64,000 bases of DNA from the NCBI GenBank assembly GCA_007922195.1, contig ML681971.1:558001-622000 (forward strand), in the 5' to 3' direction. The position numbers and the translations under genes were made by a program. Positions 29,701 through 36,447 of this stretch are shown piece by piece (the stretch's first letter is position 1; each line of letters begins with the position of its first letter). The DNA is from Podocnemis expansa (taxonomy: Eukaryota; Chordata; Testudines; Podocnemididae). The notes beneath the pieces were generated by a model. The model did no database searches, was not told where the DNA came from, and saw nothing but the letters and a program-made list of their open reading frames with translations.

Positions 29701-32700
29701 AGAAACTCCTGGCCTGTAGACAACTCAAACCCCAATGCATTGGTCATGGTCACAAGTGAAGCGATCTCTTCACATTCAAATGACTGATGCAAGAAAAAGC
29801 ACTCTCAAGAACTGAACCACATCACTCCTGTACTCCTCTTCCCTCCCATAACACCACAGGGTAAGTCTACTGCAATTGGCTAGTGGCTTTTCAAGTCCTG
29901 CTTTATCTCCCCTTCAGGATCCTCCCTATGTGCCATTTGTTGACATTATGTCTCAGCCAGGAGGACAAAGCCTGATAATACTAGGAAGCATTAGCCTTGT
30001 AAAACTGCTGCAGGATACTAATGCAAGAGTTTAGCAAGAATCATTTAATTGTTTAAGTGGGCATCTCACTTAGAATAGCAATGATTAGTCAGCTCACTTA
30101 TATTTTGAGTTAGGAGGTGGTATTCAGGGGAGGACTTGTACAAATTTTTGGAGGCTGGTTGAAGACAATGGCTGCTCTTGATAAAGGATACCCAGCTATG
30201 TGGGCCATTGCTCTATTCTGGCAATTCCAGAGTGCAGCCGTACATGCTGCTGACAATCTTCTTAGCAAAGGCTCCAGCTTTGAGCCTAGACAGTCTACAT
30301 ATCACCCCCTGGAACTCTCACCACTTAGTATTCAGAACAGGAGCAACAGATACAGACCCAGTCCCCCCAGAAAGCACAAGTTAAACAAAGCCAAGGACTT
30401 TCCACTACAGATCTAGAGTCAGATACACAAGGTGGAGAAGGGATCAAGGAAAGGCAACCTCCAACCACAGATCATAACATGTTTATCCAGATTACCAAGT
30501 CACTGATTAACTACTGAGAAATGATTTGGCCATTCATTACTCTAGGTGGGAGGGGGCCACTGAGTACAAGGCACTTTAGTTGATATGAGAGATGAGTAAT
30601 GAGACAGAGCCCCTTTTTAGCTTTAGAAAATTCTATTACCTAAATGGCTTAAAACAAAAGATTACTTAGCAGAAAAGAGGGGCAAACAGCTTCATATTGC
30701 AGGTCTTAGTTAAAAACAGCAGACCAGAGTCATTCAAGAATAACAGCAGTGAACAGTCATAGCAAGAGCTGAGCACCACTACCTAGTGTTTCAGCTGTCC
30801 TGAACAAGCCTTTATGTCAGCAACCTACAGATTCTACCCTGCTTCTGACCAGTCTCCATTTAAACCTTCCTGTTTTACGTTGCATACCACCAATCCTTGC
30901 TGGAAACACATCCCAAACAAGGAATTTTAGGTGCTTTTCATTTTCAAGTACAGTACCAGTTATGTTTTACTACACCTAGTACTTTTATTACAGAAATAGT
31001 GGAGACTCCCAAAGATTTCACAGGTTAGCTTTTTACTTTGACTCCCCCCCACAAAACAGTTTCTTCTAGAAAGACATGCATGCTGTACATTTATTCTTTG
31101 GGAACTTATTCTTGTTTGCAGTGCTGGATTTTTAGGAGTATGTAGCAAAACTTTTTTTTTTCCCCCCCCCAGACAGCAGTCACCCATTGTTGATCTATTT
31201 TGATTAAGAGGTGACAAAAATAGCCTTGTTACACATTAAGCTCCTAGATAGGAAAGACTAATATAAAAGTTATTTAAAACTTTAAAATAGAGAGTTACAG
31301 GCAACAAGAGATTCCACAGTGGTCTTTTTTCCCCTCAAAGAAAGTAAAGGGCAAAAGACAGCCTAGGAGCTTGTTCCCTAGAAATAGCAGCTTTAGTCTC
31401 CCACTTTGTTAGACGACTTGTTGGGGTTCTTCATGAAGATACACGGTTAGGTCACATACTGTTATTAAACTATTTCCAAGACCTGAATTTCAAGTGCAAG
31501 ACGCTTTGAAACTTTTGCTTCTCAACTGCATAAAATGACAGAAGTATATTTAAACCTTGCCTCTGTAAATGCAATGCCTTACATGCTGAGACAAAGTACT
31601 TTCAAAAGATTATAGTCTACTAGAGCTGCAGTTTTCAAACTTCCCCCTCCTTCAGAATGTGGTTGAACAGAATCATTTATGCCCACAACTCAACAATTAC
31701 ATCTCTGAGCAATGCATTCCAGTCTTGCAGCAGCAGTGAAGGAGAACCATAACCCATTATCTGAGAATCTATGACCCAGTACTGGGTCCCAACCCTAGGT
31801 TTGAAAACCACCAGTCCAGAGAGGCATACAACAGAACAGTAAATAAAATGAAAATTGGTCTCAGGGGGCCAAAGTGGCATCTACTTCATTAGCTCTCCTT
31901 ATACAGTGGATTAGTTTGATGACTATACACAGGGCCATAGAGTGCCTCCTTCGATAAGGTACTACATTTTAAGTCCCTTTTCATAGCCCTAGAAGGGCTG
32001 ACGTGAATATCCACTAAATTCTTAACATGGCACCCTAATCACTCAAGCACTACCTTCCCTAGGAAAACGCCTTTGTTGCATTCCCCCCCCCCCATCCCAA
32101 GTTGTGGGGGAAAGAGTTCACTGACACTGTAAGTGCAACAAAACATCATCATACCAAAGCCAGCATGTTTCATCAAGTTATTTCCATAGGGTAAGCAGAG
32201 CCAGCTTGGAAAGCTAGCTTATTTTAGCTAGGCCAAGCCATGATGAAAATGCATCTTTGCCAAAAATTCTGAAGTGGTTAGTTACATAGCAGCTTCCTCC
32301 AGCATTTCCCCTCTGCATCCAAGTGATGTTTAGATGCTTCTGACTACATACATTAGCAATGGCTACTTGTTCTGCAGAAAAACCAAGGAGTCCTATGACA
32401 CTTAAAGACTAACAGATTTCTCCCATGAAAGCTCCTGTGGAAAAAATCTCACTTCATCAGATGCTTTGAAGATGGGGAACTTACCAAATGCAATGAGAAC
32501 AAATGCATGAGTGGGCAAAAACAGGGGTCTCCAAGTCAAGTCACCATGAGGGCCACACAAGGACCAGTACATTAGCCCAAGGGCTGCACCACTGATACCT
32601 TTCCGTACAACAATATGGGAAATATCAGTAACAGTAGCTTTGTTGCAGGCTGCAGGAAACAGCATTGGGGGCCACATTCAGCCCCCAGGCTGCATGTTTG

Positions 32701-33399
32701 AAACCCCTGGTGTCATACAGCAAATCAGAACAGCTATTAAGGGTCAAACCCTACCACAGGAAAGAGTCAAGACATCTCATGGCCCTGCAACCAGGTCTCC
32801 AAGGTGCTATGGTAACACACAAATCATTGCTAAGCAGTTGAACTAACACTGATTAAGACAAGGGAAGACAACTCAGCAGTGCCCTGCACTGTAGTGTTCA
32901 TCTCCCCATGGATAGTCCAGGGGGGGCCAACATCACAAATTGTCACTGAACGCACATGTTCAGCTCTCTTTATAAGCCAGCCTCACACCATTAGAGAGCA
33001 GATCCCAGACAGGGACACTGAGGGGTCAGTGCCAGGCCAGGGCACAACCCTTAACACCCTCCCTACACTCACCTGAATTTCCCAACATCCCCCCAGTTGT
33101 CAGCTAGAAAGTGTTATACCAATTTAGTGAGCACCCGAATACCCCCCACCCCTAATCTCAAGTCCTGAGGAAACCACTGCTCACTAATCACCCCCAGGAC
33201 CCAGCCCCAGAGCCCCCGTCCCTTCCTCCAGCTCCTCAGCGACCTCCCCAGGCCAGGGCCGCCGCGGACTCACCCGTCCGGTGAAGATGTCCTCGCCCTC
33301 GCCGTCGCTGTCCACGTCCCCCAACGCGTCCTCCCCGACGGCGGGGAAAGGCGGGGGAAGCCGCTCGGCGGATGGGCTTGAGGCGCCGCCCGTCGCCAT
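2687..33399 (-). CDS. SNX1: Sorting nexin-1, complete coding region in 15 exons
   Basis: SNX1 is a retromer-associated PX-BAR protein that binds phosphoinositides on early endosomes and forms membrane tubules for endosome-to-Golgi retrieval. Coding exons on the minus strand are 33274-33399, 20121-20223, 18748-18881, 16988-17054, 15515-15558, 13972-14113, 13173-13251, 10127-10202, 9499-9612, 9216-9309, 8207-8412, 4935-5078, 4160-4240, 3195-3266 and 2687-2737. They sum to 1,533 bp (510 residues plus stop). Every junction is GT-AG and every phase closes. Residues 1-~130 are the acidic N-terminal region, with an [11 protein letters not shown] motif at 31-41. Residues ~131-260 are the PX domain, with KRRFSDF at 172-178 and the proline-rich PPPPEK loop at 197-202. 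Residues ~290-510 are the BAR coiled coil. The human protein is 522 residues as I recall it, so this one is full length with a slightly shorter N-terminus. There is no frameshift or stop. The acidic N-terminus and the PX residues favour SNX1 over its paralogue SNX2. Confidence 0.97.
3195..3266 (-). CDS. SNX1: SNX1 coding exon 14 (residues 471-494)
   Basis: This 72-bp, phase-0 exon encodes [20 protein letters not shown] and SQQQ in the last BAR helix. The donor is GTGAGA. Confidence 0.95.
3420..3590. mobile_element. Short non-autonomous hAT element
   Basis: The ends are inverted repeats of the hAT type: TAGTGGTTCTCAA at the left and TTGAAAACCACTG at the right. The flanking 8-mers TTTTTTAC and TTCTATAC agree at 6 of 8 positions, consistent with an old target duplication. 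It lies in SNX1 intron 13. Confidence 0.6.
4160..4240 (-). CDS. SNX1: SNX1 coding exon 13, BAR domain (residues 444-470)
   Basis: This 81-bp, phase-0 exon encodes [20 protein letters not shown] and KEVVRFE, part of the third BAR helix. The acceptor is CAG and the donor GTATGG. Confidence 0.95.
4935..5078 (-). CDS. SNX1: SNX1 coding exon 12, BAR domain (residues 396-443)
   Basis: This 48-codon, phase-0 exon encodes [20 protein letters not shown], then a Lys/Glu-rich helix and [19 protein letters not shown]. The GTGAGG donor follows directly. It is well conserved with mammalian SNX1. Confidence 0.96.
5081..8206. other. SNX1 intron 11, repeats only
   Basis: No exon was seen between coding exons 12 and 11. 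The intron holds a fold-back repeat (6291-6495) and a GC-rich block (about 7190-7780) in which several frames are open on both strands purely through composition. Confidence 0.6.
6291..6495. repeat. Fold-back repeat, possibly a Penelope-like terminus
   Basis: Inner arms ACTTATCACATGAGC and GCTCATGTGATAAGT are inverted copies. Outer arms AAGCAAGGAGTC and GACTCCTTGCTT are likewise inverted. The right end carries the ACTAGACTAACATGGCTACC signature also seen at 24289, 40107 and 40602. Its resemblance to Penelope-like element ends in reptile genomes is from memory and tentative. Confidence 0.6.
8207..8412 (-). CDS. SNX1: SNX1 coding exon 11, BAR domain (residues 327-395)
   Basis: This is the largest exon (206 bp) and encodes the most conserved BAR stretch, including [20 protein letters not shown] and [20 protein letters not shown]. 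Two overlapping GTAAG donors are present. The one that leaves the exon starting at 8207 keeps phase 0 and gives SVR followed by the next exon's GAFDQ. Confidence 0.95.
9216..9309 (-). CDS. SNX1: SNX1 coding exon 10, start of the BAR domain (residues 296-326)
   Basis: This exon encodes [20 protein letters not shown] and [11 protein letters not shown], the first BAR helix. It exits in phase 1. Confidence 0.95.
9499..9612 (-). CDS. SNX1: SNX1 coding exon 9, PX-BAR linker (residues 258-295)
   Basis: This 38-codon exon, phase 0 at both ends, encodes the amphipathic linker helix region [20 protein letters not shown] and then TIKMNESDI. In SNX1 this segment inserts into the membrane ahead of the BAR domain. 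That role is family knowledge, not visible in the sequence. Confidence 0.96.
10127..10202 (-). CDS. SNX1: SNX1 coding exon 8 (residues 232-257)
   Basis: This 76-bp exon encodes [20 protein letters not shown] and LEKEE, the end of the PX domain. The acceptor is TAG and the donor GTTAGT. Confidence 0.95.
10251..10322 (+). mobile_element. 3' tail of a CR1 LINE
   Basis: The stretch GAGCAGGGGGCTGGACTAGA followed by a CCTTCAAACCCTTATGTTCT-type end is the characteristic 3' tail of amniote CR1 elements, which truncate from the 5' end. Only the tail is present. Confidence 0.75.
10345..10560. repeat. Fold-back repeat of the 6291/40107 family
   Basis: TTATAGACTAACAGATTTCT near the left and AGTCTATAAGGTGCCACAGG near the right are inverted counterparts around a GGGCTCCAACC/GGTTGGAGCCC palindrome. 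The right end carries the family's ATGGACTAACAC signature. Confidence 0.6.
11590..12910 (-). mobile_element. CR1 LINE fragment (RT 3' part and 3' UTR)
   Basis: On the minus strand the conceptual product contains [36 protein letters not shown] and IFINDLDDG. These are the fingers, the motif-A region and the following motifs of a CR1-type reverse transcriptase, broken by frameshifts. The lower-coordinate half matches the long CR1 3' region, for example the text around CTAATACACTGCAGAATGG. A poly-T run interrupts it near 12160. The catalytic FADD block is degraded, so the copy is dead. It sits in SNX1 intron 7. Confidence 0.88.
13173..13251 (-). CDS. SNX1: SNX1 coding exon 7 (residues 206-231)
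   Basis: This exon encodes [20 protein letters not shown] and RRAALE, the C-terminal helices of PX. It exits in phase 2. The next exon supplies the last base of an arginine codon, which restores the conserved ERYLQRI. Confidence 0.95.
13972..14113 (-). CDS. SNX1: SNX1 coding exon 6, core of the PX domain (residues 159-205)
   Basis: This exon encodes the phosphoinositide-binding core: [20 protein letters not shown] followed by the PPPPEK loop and SLI. The RRFSDF arginine is the residue class that contacts the phosphate of PI3P in PX domains. The donor is GTGAGG and the exit phase is 1. Confidence 0.96.
15515..15558 (-). CDS. SNX1: SNX1 coding exon 5, 44-bp micro-exon (residues 144-158)
   Basis: This very short exon encodes [15 protein letters not shown], the first strand of the PX domain. 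It has a TAG acceptor and a GTATGT donor. It enters in phase 1 and leaves in phase 0. It is short enough to be missed by ORF scanning and was found by looking for the missing PX strand between exons 4 and 6. Confidence 0.93.
16988..17054 (-). CDS. SNX1: SNX1 coding exon 4 (residues 122-143)
   Basis: This 67-bp exon encodes an acidic run ([12 protein letters not shown]) and then VTDPEKI, the entry to the PX domain. It exits in phase 1, completing a glycine codon with exon 5. Confidence 0.94.
18748..18881 (-). CDS. SNX1: SNX1 coding exon 3 (residues 77-121)
   Basis: This 134-bp exon enters in phase 1 and leaves in phase 0. It encodes [17 protein letters not shown], nearly identical to mammalian SNX1, followed by a less conserved serine/proline-rich linker ending SYEE. 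The donor is GTGAGA. Confidence 0.95.
19580..19690 (+). mobile_element. CR1/SINE 3' tail
   Basis: CATCAGACTAGATGACCATA followed by CTGGTCCCTTCTGACCTCAG is the tail shared by turtle CR1 LINEs and the SINEs they mobilise. No clear tRNA-derived head was identified upstream. Confidence 0.65.
20121..20223 (-). CDS. SNX1: SNX1 coding exon 2 (residues 43-76)
   Basis: The exon has a CAG acceptor and a GTAAGC donor, and is 34 codons plus one base. It is serine-rich and then ends in the acidic DDQDLFA motif that continues into the conserved DATVELSL of exon 3. It is separated from exon 1 by a 13-kb intron. Confidence 0.93.
22384..22692. mobile_element. Non-autonomous hAT element
   Basis: It starts CAGAGGTTTGCAACC and ends GGCTGCAGCTCCCAG, degenerate inverted ends of one hAT family. 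The flanking 8-mers GTCTAACC and GGCTAACC match at 7 of 8. Internally, AAGAGCCAT motifs occur near both ends, as in the copy at 33997. Confidence 0.65.
24289..24350 (+). repeat. Terminal fragment of the 40107 fold-back family
   Basis: AAAGGGGTAGCCATGTTAGT followed by CTAGTTCAGCAAACCAAG is one arm of the fold-back family. The other arm is missing. Confidence 0.6.
26279..26661. mobile_element. Non-autonomous hAT element with perfect target duplication
   Basis: The ends CAGTGGTTCCCAAC and GTTGGGAATTGCTG form an inverted repeat. The identical 8-bp sequence TACTAGGA flanks both sides (26271-26278 and 26662-26669). The interior is CA/CT-rich and non-coding, so the frames in it are spurious. Confidence 0.9.
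27205..27839. mobile_element. Non-autonomous hAT element with perfect target duplication
   Basis: The ends CAGGGGTGTCAAACT and AAGTTTGACACCCCTG are nearly perfect inverted repeats. TTCTAAGC is duplicated on both sides (27197-27204 and 27840-27847). It is 635 bp with no transposase frame. Confidence 0.93.
27870..28610 (+). mobile_element. CR1 LINE fragment interrupted by a hAT element
   Basis: The plus strand encodes degraded CR1 reverse transcriptase text: [12 protein letters not shown], then past the insertion a CCAAGGGCTGGTGCTCAGGC block (PQG..LRP), a DCTLSKFAE block and downstream [10 protein letters not shown] 158-bp hAT copy interrupts it at 28006-28163. Many frameshifts are present. 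Confidence 0.8.
28006..28163. mobile_element. 158-bp hAT element nested in CR1
   Basis: The ends CAGTGGTTCTTGACC and GGTTGAGAACCACTG are inverted. The target duplication GACTACAA is perfect on both sides (27998-28005 and 28164-28171). The duplication lies inside the CR1, so this insertion is younger than the CR1. Confidence 0.92.
31624..31813. mobile_element. hAT element related to the copy at 46530
   Basis: The ends GCAGTTTTCAAAC and GGTTTGAAAACCACC are inverted. The interior shares long similarity with 46741-46790, both having a TCATTTATG-CCACAAC block and CATTCCAGTCTT. No clean target duplication was found. Confidence 0.65.
32382..32475 (+). repeat. Fold-back family fragment
   Basis: CCAAGGAGTCCTATGACACT followed by TAAAGACTAACAGATTTCTC and CACTTCATCAGATGC is the same repeated text as at 6291, 10345 and 56196. 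Confidence 0.65.
32522..32709. mobile_element. Short hAT element
   Basis: The ends CAGGGGTCTCCAAG and GTTTGAAACCCCTG form an inverted repeat, with GGGCCACA and GGGGCCACA internally. The flanking 8-mers do not match, so the insertion is old or its edges have decayed. Confidence 0.6.
33069..33177 (+). repeat. Partial copy of the 46530-type element beside SNX1 exon 1
   Basis: CTGAATTTCCCAACATCC and GTGTTATACCAATTTAGTGA match 46609-46667 closely. Only the left half of the family is here. The copy ends about 97 bases from the exon 1 splice donor. Confidence 0.7.
33274..33399 (-). CDS. SNX1: SNX1 coding exon 1 (residues 1-42)
   Basis: The ATG at 33399-33397 opens an N-terminus beginning MATGG with the SNX-typical ERLPPPFP stretch, and the exon ends in EDIFTGR. 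The donor GTGAGT follows at 33273 and the exit phase is 0. No in-frame upstream ATG extends it convincingly. The exon is GC-rich and lies inside the CpG island. Confidence 0.95.
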
Positions 33400-33900
33400 C
33401 TCCGTACACTGAGGCCACTTCCGGCTCCCGGACGCCTAGCGGGGCGGAAATACCAACGAGCGCTTTATGGGGACAGAGCGGCGCCGCCGAGGGAGCACCA
33501 GGGTGGAGCCATGTTCGGGGGCGGGGCCGAGGGGCAAGGACCGCCCCTTGTGGGCGGGGCGAACGGGCGGGCCGTTATGCATTGTGATAGGGCGAGGAGG
33601 AGAGGGCTGGGCACCCTGGGAGGATGGGTGGGTGGAGCCAAAGAAGGGGCGGGGCTCTGCCCTTCCTGCCGCTCAGGGATCTGATGGCCTCATTTTGAGT
33701 CGCGCGCGCGCGCCGCTCAACTAAGTTCTTATTGGTGGACGGGTAGCCAACCAAAGGGTCGTCACGCAAGGCCCTGCTTAGTCCCTCACAGAGGAGTGTG
33801 GGCGCGTGCTGCGCCTTCCCTTTCCCGCCTCTCAGCAAGTGCAGCCAATCAGAGCTGATGAGGGTGGTGGGCGGGAGAGTCTCTCCCACTTCAGGGATGT
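33400..33900 (-). promoter_or_regulatory. SNX1: SNX1 CpG-island promoter
   Basis: The stretch 33180-33900 is far richer in CpG than anything else in the window. It carries an ETS-type CCGGAAGT (minus strand, 33424-33417) just 5' of the ATG, several GGGCGG boxes (for example near 33526 and 33551), a (CG)n run near 33701-33713, and CCAAT motifs near 33733 and 33843. There is no TATA box near exon 1, which fits a housekeeping promoter with dispersed starts. The exact start site cannot be read from sequence. The island could fire in both directions, but no partner gene was recognised on the plus strand. Confidence 0.75.
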
Positions 33901-33996
33901 TAGTTGCACTTATAAACCGAATCTGGCTTGTTTGGAAGCAGGAAAGTTTAGAGTAGGGGGTCTGTGGTTTCTGCTTATTTAGGGCTTATTATAAAC

Positions 33997-34405
33997 TAGG
34001 GATGGCCAAACTTACAGAACTCAAGAGCCATACAAGTTGATTATTAGAAACTTTTGAGAGCTGCACTGAGGCATTTAGCCACATGCTTTTACCTACTCCA
34101 AAGTTACAAAGTTTAAAGAGGACAAATATTGATCTACTAATGTCAGATTCTAATAATTGCTAAGGTTACCATGAAAACTAGGCCAATACAGTAAAAACTT
34201 AGCTGCTGCTCAATGTTGAAGACTGCAGGCTAGTGGAGAGTTTTTTAAAACCCCAAACATCCTGCGCTTCTCTCCACTGTCCAGACCACTTCCTGAACTC
34301 TTAGTTTGGGGCTGCTTTCCTGAACTGATTTGCTGACATTCTTCCGGGAGCCACAATTTTTCATTCAAGAGCCACGTATAGCTCCCAGGCTGCAGTTTGG
34401 CCACG
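33997..34405. mobile_element. hAT-like repeat with AGAGCCA motifs
   Basis: It begins TAGGGATGGCCAAACTT and ends near CTGCAGTTTGGCCAC, an inverted pair. Internal CAAGAGCCATA and CAAGAGCCACG copies sit near either end. The right edge and target duplication are unclear. Confidence 0.55.
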
Positions 34406-34894
34406 AGAATGGGGCCTTGCCCTGGGCTGAATTTAAAAGGGCACCATGGGGAACCGATGATCTCTGCTGCCTTTGGCTGTGGCAGGGAAGTCATCCCCCC
34501 CTGCTGACTCTGGCTGTGGCAAGGACTGTGGCCAGAGCCAGCAGGGATGTGGTCCCTTCTCCCCGTTATGGTGGCGTAGGGACCCCTGTTGCTGGCTCTG
34601 GCCATGGAGGGGAAGGGTCACTCCCTTATGCTGCTGTACAGATAGGCCCTGGATCAGGGCCCAGGGAGGTGCCTTTGGAGCTGATTGCCCCAGGCACTGG
34701 AACCCTTTAGTTACAGCCTCGGGAGTTTGGCATCAGGGGAGTCAGTTCACTACAGCAGTACACACGCACTAGGTTGGCCTGGGACTGGCTCTGCTGCTCT
34801 CCACTCCCCAGCCTCAACAAATAGGTCAGGCTTGGTTTTGGTGCATGTGGCTTATTTTGAAAGGCAGTTATCAACCCCCCCCCCCCATGCTCAA
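34406..34894. other. GC-rich spacer and an 80-bp repeat unit
   Basis: The stretch 34426-34760 is GC-rich with CTGGCTCTGGC-type repeats and non-coding frames. The stretch 34808-34870 (CTCAACAAATAGGTCAGGC...) is a diverged direct copy of 36443-36500, so the solo LTR between them is bracketed by two units of a tandem repeat. Confidence 0.55.
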
Positions 34895-34984
34895 TGTTGA
34901 ACCCCGGGTTCGCGATGTGACTGGGATGGACCAGCGACACCCACCAATGAGACAGACACCAGTTCAAGTAAACAAAAAAAACTA

Positions 34985-35335
34985 CTTTTATAGTGACACC
35001 TTAAACACCTTCAACCCCTTAACAGTGTAAAACAAGGAGATCTATGCAAAACCACTTGTAATCAACTAACAATATGAAGCAAAAATCTATATAGGACACT
35101 TATAACCAACTAACAGCATAAAGCAAAATCTAAATGAACACTTATAACTAAATGACAATATAAAGCTAAAACCTATGCAGAGCACTTATAACCAAGTAAC
35201 GGTGTGGAGCAAGAGTCTATATAAAGCACCTGTAAAACACCTCCAGCCAAACAACAGGATAAAGTATGAGAGTCTATGCAAAACACAACCTACAAAAGTA
35301 CTTATAGTTAAATAACCGTATGAATTAATGACCTA
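34985..35335 (-). repeat. Minisatellite inside the solo LTR
   Basis: CACTTATAACCAA-type words recur about every 42-50 bp, separated by AAAGC...CTATA text. The same array lies in the other LTR at 63484-63800, so it belongs to the LTR family and not to the insertion site. Confidence 0.8.
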
Positions 35336-35954
35336 CAAGAGGGTGGCCATAATAAGTCAAGGACTTTTCTGGCCTTTTACTGCCTCAACATCGGTATAGG
35401 CACTGACCAGCCCATCCAACGCGTATTTACCAATGGCTGGAAGCCATTCCTCCTTGCTAGCCAAGAAGGGTGGGCGGCAGAATGAAAAAAGTCAGATGAG
35501 AGAAAAATAAACCCCCACACTCCCCCCGTGTACACTGGGGAAGTTTGGGGCCAGCAGTTTAGAGCAGAAGCAGAGTAATGAACAATTATACAGTAAGAAG
35601 GATGCAAAATACAAATGACTAACAAAACACCTGGCAAATTAACAACATAAAAATATGCTAGACCTTAAACAACTATATCATAAAAAGATTATGCAGGATA
35701 CAGAGAAAATAACAACAACTACACAAACTATGCAAAACTCAGATGAAGAAGCTACAATCACAGCCTATATATAAATGGTACCAAGTAGAATGATTAAGAG
35801 AAGGTAGGAGGCCTATATCGATTTATAATACCTGTCCCAGGACCTCAGTAGAACCCAAAGCGAGGAGGCAGACCAGCTGCAGCATCTCAGCACTTAATCG
35901 TTCAGCCAGCAATCCGTGTACACCCCCCCCCCCAAAAAAAAAGAGGGTCTCGGG

Positions 35955-36034
35955 GGTGGGTACTCCCTGTCTCAGTCGGGGGATCAGTCCGACCGGTGGG
36001 TACTCCCTGTCTCAGTCGGGGGATCAGTCCGACC
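35955..36034. repeat. Perfect 40-bp tandem duplication in the solo LTR
   Basis: Two identical 40-bp units begin GGTGGGTACTCCCTGTCTCA. The LTR at 62472 has a single unit (about 62885-62925). The duplication is therefore private to this copy or to a subfamily. Confidence 0.9.
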
Positions 36035-36447
36035 GGTCGCGACGTGCCCTTTAGCATCCGAGGGTGGGAGAACAACAAGCTAGCTGAGACAGGGGGTTTT
36101 AATAGAATTTTGGCCAGCCAGAGTAAAAATAGCCAATTAGGAGTGGGATCCTGGTCAGGACCAATGATAAAACTGGGACCCCAGACAATGACCCCTCCTT
36201 CGTGGTGACGGGGGTGCTGAGAAACTGTTCAGGGGGGATAGGAACTCACCCCCCTCCTTGTTGACACAAAGCTAGGGAGGAAGAAACTCACACAGGAGAT
36301 TGAGAGCCATCAGGGGAGATTGATACTTAACACTCTTTCCCCTTGTGCTGGATGGCCCGGAGATGGAGGCCCATCAGGGAGCATAATGCAGGGGGCTACG
36401 TGTTGGGCAGGGTGGCCATCATGGCTGCCACCTCTGCTGACACTCAA

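Larger units (their letters stand above)
20224..33273. other. SNX1 intron 1 (13 kb)
   Basis: No coding exon or RNA gene was recognised in this intron. It contains hAT elements (22384, 26279, 27205, 28006, 31624, 32522), a CR1 fragment, fold-back fragments (24289, 32382) and a partial copy of the 46530-type element at 33069-33177. The remainder looks like unique or unassignable sequence. Confidence 0.6.
34895..36442 (-). mobile_element. Solo LTR of the window's endogenous retrovirus family
   Basis: Read on the minus strand the LTR begins TGTCAGC and ends TTCAACA. It is flanked by a perfect 5-bp target duplication CTCAA (34890-34894 and 36443-36447). It is 1,548 bp and matches the plus-strand 3' LTR at 62472-63919 throughout. 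It contains a minisatellite of about 42-46 bp (about 34985-35335), a perfect 40-bp tandem duplication (35955-36034) and an 86-codon frame (35377-35637) that is also found in the other LTR. No internal retroviral genes adjoin it, so it is a recombined solo LTR. Confidence 0.93.

Noticed and set aside
33372..33724. Plus-strand frames in the CpG island as a divergent gene's first exon
   Set aside because: They are Gly/Arg-rich frames typical of CpG islands, and none resembles the N-terminus of the expected neighbour CIAO2A.
35377..35637. An 86-codon frame shared with 63178-63459
   Set aside because: The frame is shared only because both sites are LTRs of one family. It changes frame between copies near its end and lacks protein features beyond one hydrophobic stretch.
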